Shown here: positions 36,676 through 42,126 of the stretch, one piece after another
Position numbering within the stretch: position 1 is the stretch's first letter
Layout: each line of letters opens with the position of its first letter
Assembly (NCBI GenBank): GCA_035535995.1
Contig: DATLOZ010000005.1
Span: 372,001 to 436,000 of the forward strand
DNA: 64,000 nucleotides
Origin: JANYCO01 sp035535995
GTDB lineage: Bacteria > Bacteroidota > Bacteroidia > Cytophagales > Cytophagaceae
Direction: 5' to 3'
Notes under the pieces: model-generated
Databases searched by the model: none
Told to the model about the DNA's origin: nothing
What the model saw: the letters and a program-made list of their open reading frames with translations, nothing else
Position numbers and translations under genes: made by a program

Positions 36676-38589
36676 ATGAAATTGACCGGAACCAACTTTA
36701 CCCTACCAAAAATCACGCAAGGCCTGTTTTTCATTCTTCTATTCCTTGCCTCTTTCCATACCCATGCAGAAAAAATTATCAAGCTCAATGATTCCGAAGA
36801 ATACCAAGTGATCACAAGCGAATATTTGGAAGTGATGGAAGATACCACGGGAAATCTTACCATTGAAGACATGAGTGATCCTTCCATAGCTAAAAATTTC
36901 TACGTGGCCAACCGCAATTATGCACTCAACAAACATGTGGGTTCTGTCTACTGGGCACGCTTTCAAATTCAAAACCTTTCGAGCAGCAAACGCAAATGGC
37001 TACTCGAAATTCTGGACTCTCGTCAAAATGATATTCAACTTTACCAGGTAGACCAAGGACATATATACGCGCTCACCAAGGCAGGCATCAACGGCAGTTT
37101 TCACAACCGTGAATACGAGCATAAGAATTTTATCTTTGAGATCTCTCCTACTCCAACGCCTCAATATTATTACCTGCGAATAAAATCCGATGCGCGCACC
37201 AGCTTCCTGATCAAGATCAGCACTTCCAAATTTATTCTGGAGTATGGCCTGAATGAATATTATCTGCTAGGACTCTATTATGGGATCTTATCCATGATGG
37301 CGATCTATAGTCTCTTTGTATTCTTCATGATCCGGGAGCGTGTTTATCTCTACTACCTGATCTATATTCTGAGCTGGATGTACAGCTCCATGCTGGCCGA
37401 TGGTACAGGCTTCCAATACCTGTGGCCGGAGATCCCGCTTATTTCTAAAATAGGAATTTATGTTTCGCGGCCTCTCTTGCTGATCGTGTTTGTTCTTTAC
37501 TCTCTGGAATTTCTAAAAAGCCCGGATGTAAATGTGATCAACAAAAGGTATGTATATTATTCGCTCGGGTTGTATCTTTTATTCTACCCAATCCAGTTTA
37601 TATTCGACCTTGCATTGATCCACAATACGCTTTTCCTCACACCGTTCATTGTGATCTTCTACTATTCCGTACAAAGCTTGCGCTCAGGTTATAAACCGGC
37701 AAGATATTTTCTCATCGGTAATTCTATCGTACTGCTCAGCGTCTTGCTGACGCTCTTGAAATACAATGGTCTGCTGGATTTCCTAAGCTCCTTCTGGACA
37801 CTCGAGATCATCATCGTATACAGTACCAACATTGCCATGGTAATGGAGATCGTAATTCTCTCCTTTGCGATGGCCGACAGGATTAAATTCTTTAAAGTAG
37901 AAAAAGAGAAAACCCAGGAACTGCTGATCGCGCAGCTGGAAGAAAATCATTCGCTCAGCCAGAAAGTAAACCGCGAGCTGGAACAGAAAGTAAAAGAGCG
38001 CACACAAGAGATCGAAGAAAAAAGCCTTGAGCTCGAAGAAGCAAATTTGAAACTACAGGAACAAGCACGCCAGATCAACGAAATGAACGCAAGACTTGAT
38101 CTTGACAACTGGAAGTTGAAGAAAAGTATTATCGAAGAAAAAGAATCCAGGATCAAATTTAAAGAGATCAGTTTTGAAGAATTCAAACAAGTATACCCGA
38201 ATGAAAATATTTGTTTCCAGTTTCTCGAAGAATTGAAATGGGAAAAAGGCTATACCTGCAAGCGCTGCGGCAACGATAAATACGGCAAAGGAAACCACCA
38301 GTTCTCCCGCCGCTGCACCAAATGTCGCTACGACGAATCGGTAACCACCGATACTATTTTCCACAAATGTAAATTTGACATCAACAAAGCGCTCTACATT
38401 GTAGTAATGGTAAACCGGTACGGTGACAAACAATCCATTTCCGAACTCGCGCACGAGTTAGACCTGCGCGTAGCCACTTGCTGGAACTTCGCCCAAAAAG
38501 CGCTGAAAGTACGCAACAGCAAGGAGTACGCCAAACTGGACGATGAGAGTAAGTTTAGATTTTTGATCCAACAGGAGATCCCGGATTGA
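36676..38589 (+). CDS. 7TMR-DISM receptor fused to IS1595-type transposase zinc-ribbon/helical module, 637 aa
   Basis: Signal peptide (MKLTGTNFTLPKITQGLFFI, cleavage near HTHA) fixes the start at 36676. Then a 7TMR-DISM extracellular domain (about 30-185), seven TM helices (about 190-405), a long coiled coil (about 410-500), and a C-terminal module (about 505-637): FEEFKQVYPNE, then a zinc ribbon CKRCGNDKYG...RRCTKC (Cys at about 525, 528, 544, 547), then helices DINKALYIVVMVNRYGDKQS and ISELAHELDLRVATCWNF. That last module matches the N-terminal zinc-ribbon and HTH-like part of IS1595-family transposases. No DDE catalytic domain is present. Usual outputs (kinase, cyclase) are absent. Output by DNA or RNA binding is an inference. 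Confidence 0.82.
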   Translation: MKLTGTNFTLPKITQGLFFILLFLASFHTHAEKIIKLNDSEEYQVITSEYLEVMEDTTGNLTIEDMSDPSIAKNFYVANRNYALNKHVGSVYWARFQIQNLSSSKRKWLLEILDSRQNDIQLYQVDQGHIYALTKAGINGSFHNREYEHKNFIFEISPTPTPQYYYLRIKSDARTSFLIKISTSKFILEYGLNEYYLLGLYYGILSMMAIYSLFVFFMIRERVYLYYLIYILSWMYSSMLADGTGFQYLWPEIPLISKIGIYVSRPLLLIVFVLYSLEFLKSPDVNVINKRYVYYSLGLYLLFYPIQFIFDLALIHNTLFLTPFIVIFYYSVQSLRSGYKPARYFLIGNSIVLLSVLLTLLKYNGLLDFLSSFWTLEIIIVYSTNIAMVMEIVILSFAMADRIKFFKVEKEKTQELLIAQLEENHSLSQKVNRELEQKVKERTQEIEEKSLELEEANLKLQEQARQINEMNARLDLDNWKLKKSIIEEKESRIKFKEISFEEFKQVYPNENICFQFLEELKWEKGYTCKRCGNDKYGKGNHQFSRRCTKCRYDESVTTDTIFHKCKFDINKALYIVVMVNRYGDKQSISELAHELDLRVATCWNFAQKALKVRNSKEYAKLDDESKFRFLIQQEIPD

Positions 38590-38602
38590 TGAGGGGAAAA
38601 TT

Positions 38603-38630
38603 TCTTTGCTGGCGGGGACGCCAGCAAAGA
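38603..38630. repeat. 12-bp perfect hairpin after the receptor gene
   Basis: TCTTTGCTGGCG (38603-38614), loop GGGA, CGCCAGCAAAGA (38619-38630). It is in a gap between convergent genes. No T-run follows, so it is either a weak bidirectional terminator or a REP-like palindrome. Confidence 0.65.
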
Positions 38631-38684
38631 GGTAGGTAAATTATAGTTGTGTTTACCCACCGCCCAGAGGGCTACAAAATAAAA

Positions 38685-38708
38685 GGCACAAGTCTTAAGA
38701 CTTGCGCC
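38685..38708. repeat. 24-bp palindrome between convergent genes
   Basis: Reads GGCACAAGTCTTAAGACTTG plus CGCC, palindromic except one wobble pair. It sits 31 bp before the DNA glycosylase stop. Possible bidirectional termination or a dispersed repeat. No further copy was seen in the window. Confidence 0.6.
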
Positions 38709-38738
38709 AGCGAACTTTTGTAATTCAAAATTTACAAT

Positions 38739-39338
38739 TCAAAATTTCCTGCTCACCCACTTACTCCCTTCAATCCCAAATCGCCAGGGCTTCTTGGCCC
38801 ACTCCGCTGCGTAGTCTACCCCTATGCGCGGGCCTTTCAGGATTTTTCTTTCGGCAATAATTATTCCCCTGTCTTCGATCCAGATCTCGTTTCCCTGAAG
38901 ATCTGTTCCATTATATTTTCGATCTATACCGAGTGCCTGGCTCATAGAACCAGGGCCGCATGTAAGCGCTGGATTTACTTTTGTTTTATTTCTTCTCGTC
39001 ATCATATATTCCATACCTTCCACCGGCTCTATAGCGCGGATCAGGATAGCATGAGGTATATTTTTTTGATTGGTGACAACGTTAAAAAGATTGTGAATGC
39101 CATAGCATAAATATACATAAGCTACGCCGCCTTCGCTGTAAAATATTTCCGTACGTTCTGTACGCCTTCCTCCAAACGCATGCGAAGCCTTATCCTCCGG
39201 TGCGCGATAGGCTTCGGTTTCGGTGATCATGCCTCCTGTAATTTTGCCCTCAATATTGGTAAACAAAAATTTTCCAAGAAGCTCTTTGCTGATCTTTAGT
39301 ACATCATTCTGGAGATAAAATTCTTTTGGGAGTTTCAT
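38739..39338 (-). CDS. 3-methyladenine DNA glycosylase (AAG/MPG family)
   Basis: Removes alkylated purines from DNA in base excision repair. 199 residues, typical for bacterial AAG. Motifs: TETEAYRAPEDKASHAFGGRRTERT split as EAYRAPEDKASHAF and GGRRTERTE, the catalytic region in ITETEAY (Glu), VAYVYLCYGIHNLFNVV, and the C-terminal LTCGPGSMSQALGID. It follows the small HExxH protein gene 7 bp downstream in the same direction. Confidence 0.95.
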   Translation of the reverse strand: MKLPKEFYLQNDVLKISKELLGKFLFTNIEGKITGGMITETEAYRAPEDKASHAFGGRRTERTEIFYSEGGVAYVYLCYGIHNLFNVVTNQKNIPHAILIRAIEPVEGMEYMMTRRNKTKVNPALTCGPGSMSQALGIDRKYNGTDLQGNEIWIEDRGIIIAERKILKGPRIGVDYAAEWAKKPWRFGIEGSKWVSRKF

Positions 39339-39345
39339 TTAAAAA

Positions 39346-39675
39346 TCAACCTACGTTCAGTACAGTAAGCCTGTCCTGTTGGATCACACCTCTTTCCTCG
39401 GCTTCCCGGGCTTCTACTTCAAAACGGTTTTGGTAATAGCCGTGGCGAATACTTTCGAGGATGTATAAAAAAAGAAATTTCACAAAACCGTTTTGACGGT
39501 ATTGCTCTACATGCATCAATTCATGGATCAGCCATTTGCGATCGCTGATAAAACGCTGGCGGTCTACCCCGCTCAGATGGATCGTGCTTCCCAGCACCAT
39601 CGCAATGCGCTTTGAGCCAAAAAACAAACGGGCTATCCTGGCGAATGGAGAATTTTCTACGATCCTGTAATGCAT
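39346..39675 (-). CDS. Small HExxH protein (DUF4157-like), 109 aa
   Basis: The start MHYRIVENSPFARIA at 39675 is chosen over a longer frame through an AT-rich repeat. The single clear motif is HELMHVEQYRQ (HExxH, zinc-metalloprotease-like) followed by a hydrophobic helix FLFLYILESIRHGYYQNRFE. Similar small proteins with HELxHVxQ are linked to DUF4157-type or salt-bridge domains and might be degenerate peptidases. No signal peptide. Function not known. Confidence 0.68.
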   Translation of the reverse strand: MHYRIVENSPFARIARLFFGSKRIAMVLGSTIHLSGVDRQRFISDRKWLIHELMHVEQYRQNGFVKFLFLYILESIRHGYYQNRFEVEAREAEERGVIQQDRLTVLNVG

Positions 39676-39784
39676 TTTTAAAGTTATGAATTTTGAGTTA
39701 TGAATTATGAATGAATAAATAATCATTGGTTACTCGTCCATTCGAATAACGAACTTATAATTCATAACTCATAATTCATAACTT
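39664..39784. repeat. AT-rich inverted repeat (family E), 120 bp
   Basis: Left part AAGTTATGAATTTTGAGTTA then TGAATTATGAAT, right part TTATAATTCATAACTCATAA then TTCATAACTT. The arms are about 30 bp and imperfect, and the loop is about 60 nt. Same words as the gap at 12527-12572. Confidence 0.7.
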
Positions 39785-39787
39785 CAA

Positions 39788-40132
39788 TTACATTTTCCCG
39801 TTCTTCTTGCAGCACTCCGGCAGCGCGTCGTGCACGGCTTGCGGGCTTTGGATCGTTTTGGTTTCGTGGCCTACGTTGGCTACGGCTTCCTGGATCTTTG
39901 CTTCGGAGATTTTAGTAGAATCGTACGAAACAGCGAGGTTTTTAGTTTCTACGTTCCAATCGGCTTTTACCACACCATCCAGGTCGGATACTGTTTTTTC
40001 AATCCGTTCTTCACACATTCCACAATTGCCTCTTACATAAAATTCTGTTTGTTTCAGCGAATTGCTATGCCCGCAGGAAAGGGCAAAGGTGACCATAAAA
40101 CAAAACATGAATTTACTTTTGAAGTTCTTCAT
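39788..40132 (-). CDS. Lipoprotein with heavy-metal-associated (HMA) domain, 114 aa
   Basis: An N-terminal signal with a lipobox-like end (MVTFALSC, Cys at about residue 20) suggests a lipoprotein in the envelope. The HMA motif is in VRGNCGMCEERIEKTVSDLD, a CxxC of the copper-chaperone type, with the usual beta-alpha-beta fold ending AVANVGHETK. The C-terminal ECCKKNGKM has a further Cys pair. Probably binds Cu or Zn in the periplasm. It is not linked to the metal efflux operon 16 kb away. Confidence 0.8.
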   Translation of the reverse strand: MKNFKSKFMFCFMVTFALSCGHSNSLKQTEFYVRGNCGMCEERIEKTVSDLDGVVKADWNVETKNLAVSYDSTKISEAKIQEAVANVGHETKTIQSPQAVHDALPECCKKNGKM

Positions 40133-40212
40133 AGGATTACAGTTTTTACAGAGAATTTAACGCTTATGAGCTGAATTAGATACGCAATATAAAATATTTT
40201 CGTCAAAAATAT

Positions 40213-40243
40213 ATTGTAATCCAGTACCGGGTTACTAAATTTG
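40213..40243 (+). promoter_or_regulatory. Bacteroidota-type promoter of efp
   Basis: -33 element ATTG (40213-40216), 19-bp spacer, -7 element TAAATTTG (40236-40243), an exact match to TANNTTTG. The start of transcription would be near 40250, giving a 5' leader of about 12 nt before ATG 40262. Confidence 0.55.
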
Positions 40244-40261
40244 CCCGCAAAAAATCATAGC

Positions 40262-40822
40262 ATGGCCAAAATATCAGACATTTCAAACGGTACATTTTTA
40301 CGCTATAACAACGATATCGTAGTAGTACTGGAATACCAACACCGTACTCCAGGTAACCTGAGAGCATTTTACCAGGTAAAAATGCGTAACATGAAAACAG
40401 GCAAACTAATTGAAGAGCGCTACAGACCTGACGAACAAGTAGAAATAGTTCGTGTGGAAGTGAAAGAGCAGCAGTACCTGTATAGAGATGGCAGCAACCT
40501 TGTTTGTATGGACAATGAAACTTTTGACCAGACTTATATTCCTGAAGAAACTGTAGGAGAAAACGTAAAATTCCTGAAAGAAGGAATGGTAATGAAAATC
40601 TCTTTTGACGGTGAAACGGCAATTTATGCAGAAGCACCAAACATGGTAGAACTGGAAGTGACCTACACCGAGCCAGGCGTAAAAGGCGATACTGCTACCA
40701 AAACATTGAAGCCTGCCACCTTAGAAACAGGCGCAGAGATCAGAGTGCCTCTTTTTGTGAACATCGGAGAAAAGATCAAAATCGATACACGTACTGGTGA
40801 GTATGTGGAGCGTGTAAAATAA
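40262..40822 (+). CDS. efp: Translation elongation factor P
   Basis: Ribosome-bound factor that relieves stalling at polyproline. 186 residues with three beta-domains. The start MAKISDISNG fits the family (a longer frame adds MPAKNHS). The C-terminus has PGVKGDTATKTLKPATLETG and VPLFVNIGEKIKIDTRTGEYVERVK. In the domain I loop the usual PGKGxAF is PGNLRAF, so the modified Lys/Arg at the tip is Asn here. Flanked by its own promoter and a strong terminator, so a monocistronic unit. Confidence 0.97.
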   Translation: MAKISDISNGTFLRYNNDIVVVLEYQHRTPGNLRAFYQVKMRNMKTGKLIEERYRPDEQVEIVRVEVKEQQYLYRDGSNLVCMDNETFDQTYIPEETVGENVKFLKEGMVMKISFDGETAIYAEAPNMVELEVTYTEPGVKGDTATKTLKPATLETGAEIRVPLFVNIGEKIKIDTRTGEYVERVK

Positions 40823-40848
40823 ATTTTATCAAACTTATGAATTGAAAG

Positions 40849-40879
40849 GGCCTGCAGAATTTTGCGGGTCTTTTTTTTT
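40849..40879 (+). terminator. Intrinsic terminator of efp
   Basis: Stem GGCCTGCA (40849-40856) with TGCGGGTC (40863-40870), all eight pairs possible with two G-U, followed by nine T. 27 bp after the efp stop. Confidence 0.92.
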
Positions 40880-40912
40880 ATCTTTTACAGTGTCGATCAT
40901 TCATTCAAAGCC

Positions 40913-40969
40913 TGAAAAAGCAAGAGCAACAGCAAGAATATTGAGATCTCAATACTCTTACTGTTGCTC
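40913..40969 (-). terminator. Hairpin with short T-run downstream of the tRNA-like RNA (minus strand)
   Basis: GAGCAACAG (40924-40932) pairs with CTGTTGCTC (40961-40969). The inner part, around TTGAGATCTCAA, pairs as well, giving a long stem. On the minus strand it is followed by TTGCTTTTTC. It fits as the terminator for a minus-strand transcript ending just after 40982. Confidence 0.65.
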
Positions 40970-40981
40970 AGGACTGTAATG

Positions 40982-41125
40982 CTGTAGGGGGTAGAGTCGA
41001 ACTACCATAGGGCGGTTAGCTACAGGACAAATAAATCAATTGTGGTCAACCCATTATCCTGCGTTTATCCCGAACTCCCCACCCCCGAGACAGGAGGGCA
41101 CGGCTGCCAGTTTCGTCACCCTACA
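40982..41125 (-). ncRNA. Class II tRNA-like RNA with anticodon GTC and a 75-nt variable region
   Basis: Minus strand, 144 nt. Acceptor stem TGTAGGG (41119-41125) with CCCTACA (40983-40989), 7 perfect pairs, discriminator G (40982). U8 and G9 are present. The D-arm ACGAAACTGGCAGCCGT has GG18-19 and the same length as class II tRNA-Leu. G26. Anticodon stem CCCTC/GGGGG (one U-G) around loop CTGTCTC with U33 and anticodon GTC. T-arm GGTAG/CTACC with loop TTCGACT at 40990-41006, directly joined to the acceptor. The insertion lies at 41007-41081 between anticodon and T-arms, where class II tRNAs have 10-24 nt. GTC, C38 and G73 are Asp identity elements. CCA is not encoded. It could be a functional atypical tRNA, a tRNA-derived regulatory RNA or a decaying tRNA. 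Confidence 0.7.
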
Positions 41126-41479
41126 GGGTATATAAACACATCTACTATTTATTCTAAAGAACGATTCGTTTTACCATCAGATTTCTTTACTGATAATTAA
41201 AACAGGTTTTATTTCATAAAGAAAAACTTTTTTCTAATTTTAGGTCCTATTTTTAACCTTAATTATAAAAAACTAAACATTTCTTTAAGAACTTGATTCA
41301 AATTTTAACCCTGAACCCGGATTTAAATCATTTTTTAAAACCAAACAATTACTTTTTTAGGATAATTCTTGTTTTAAATAAAACTTATTGATGCAAAGCT
41401 AATAAATCTAATGTTCTATTGCAAAATTTTTATCAAAATATTTTTTAACTTGAAATATTGTTAATAAATTAATATAATA
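41126..41479. other. AT-rich gap upstream of the Lrp/AsnC gene and tRNA-like RNA
   Basis: About 350 bp, very AT-rich, with no ORF of note on either strand. It must contain the start regions of the minus-strand RNA and the plus-strand regulator gene. No sure promoter boxes were found. Confidence 0.5.
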
Positions 41480-41496
41480 ATTACAAAATTTGTAAT
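41480..41496. promoter_or_regulatory. 17-bp palindrome at the start of the Lrp/AsnC gene
   Basis: ATTACAAAATTTGTAAT: 8-bp arms around one central base, 13 bp before the ATG at 41510. The position over the likely transcription start suits an autoregulatory operator. Lrp/AsnC proteins commonly repress their own gene. Binding is inferred. Confidence 0.5.
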
Positions 41497-41509
41497 TTAC
41501 AATGAAAAT

Positions 41510-41977
41510 ATGGACAAAAATTTAGAGATTGATAAAATAGATTACCAGATCCTTTCGCAACTAATGGAAGATGCAGGCACTCCTTATACTGAGATTGCCA
41601 AAAAAATTAATGTATCCGGAGGTACTGTACATGTGCGCATGAAAAAATTGCAGGAAATGGGAATAGTAAAAGGCTCTTCCCTGGTAATTGATTATTCCAA
41701 GCTTGGCTATGATATTACCGCCTTTTTGGGGATTTATCTGGAAAAAAGCTCGTTTTACGATCAGGCTGCCCATGAATTGTTACAAATTCCGGAAGTCGTA
41801 AACGTCCATTACACTACAGGAAACTATAGTATGTTTGTCAAGATCATCTGCCGCGATACCCAACACCTGCGCGAAGTTTTACATGATAAGATCCAGAAAG
41901 TGACCGGAATCAATAGAACCGAAACGATCATTTCACTGGAAGAATCGCTGAACCGGAATATTAAGCTCAATGACTAA
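41510..41977 (+). CDS. Lrp/AsnC family transcriptional regulator
   Basis: 155 residues, standard. N-terminal HTH (EIDKIDYQILSQLMEDAGTP, then YTEIAKKINVSGGTVHVRMK) and C-terminal RAM/AsnC ligand-binding domain (about 70-145, ITAFLGIYLEKSS ... VHYTTGNYSMFVKIICRD). The final LEESLNRNIKL is the usual end. The effector (amino acid) cannot be told. It stands alone and is followed by a family C palindrome. Confidence 0.93.
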   Translation: MDKNLEIDKIDYQILSQLMEDAGTPYTEIAKKINVSGGTVHVRMKKLQEMGIVKGSSLVIDYSKLGYDITAFLGIYLEKSSFYDQAAHELLQIPEVVNVHYTTGNYSMFVKIICRDTQHLREVLHDKIQKVTGINRTETIISLEESLNRNIKLND

Positions 41978-41989
41978 TATGCAAAATAA

Positions 41990-42036
41990 GATACCAGATG
42001 CCTGATACCGGATAGTAATGTCTGGTATCAGGCATT
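41990..42036. repeat. Palindromic repeat family C, copy 4
   Basis: ATACCAGATGCCTGATACCG (from 41991) and the inverse TCTGGTATCAGGCAT (about 42022-42036). Note CTGATACC for CGGATACC, changed in both arms, so the pairing is kept by a compensating change. This argues for selection or copying of the hairpin as a unit. Confidence 0.8.
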
Positions 42037-42126
42037 TAAACAAACTATTTAATAAATCCGTAAAACACACCACATGCTTCTAAACCTTTTTTAATTAAAT
42101 TTACGACTCAAATTAAGTGTTGGATT

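Noticed and set aside
38603..38708. Hairpins as strong intrinsic terminators
   Set aside because: Neither hairpin is followed by a T-run on either strand. They were kept as palindromes only.
40982..41125. tmRNA or SRP RNA as identity of the tRNA-like RNA
   Set aside because: It is far too short for tmRNA and has a full D-arm and anticodon arm. The conserved SRP RNA loop sequences are not present.
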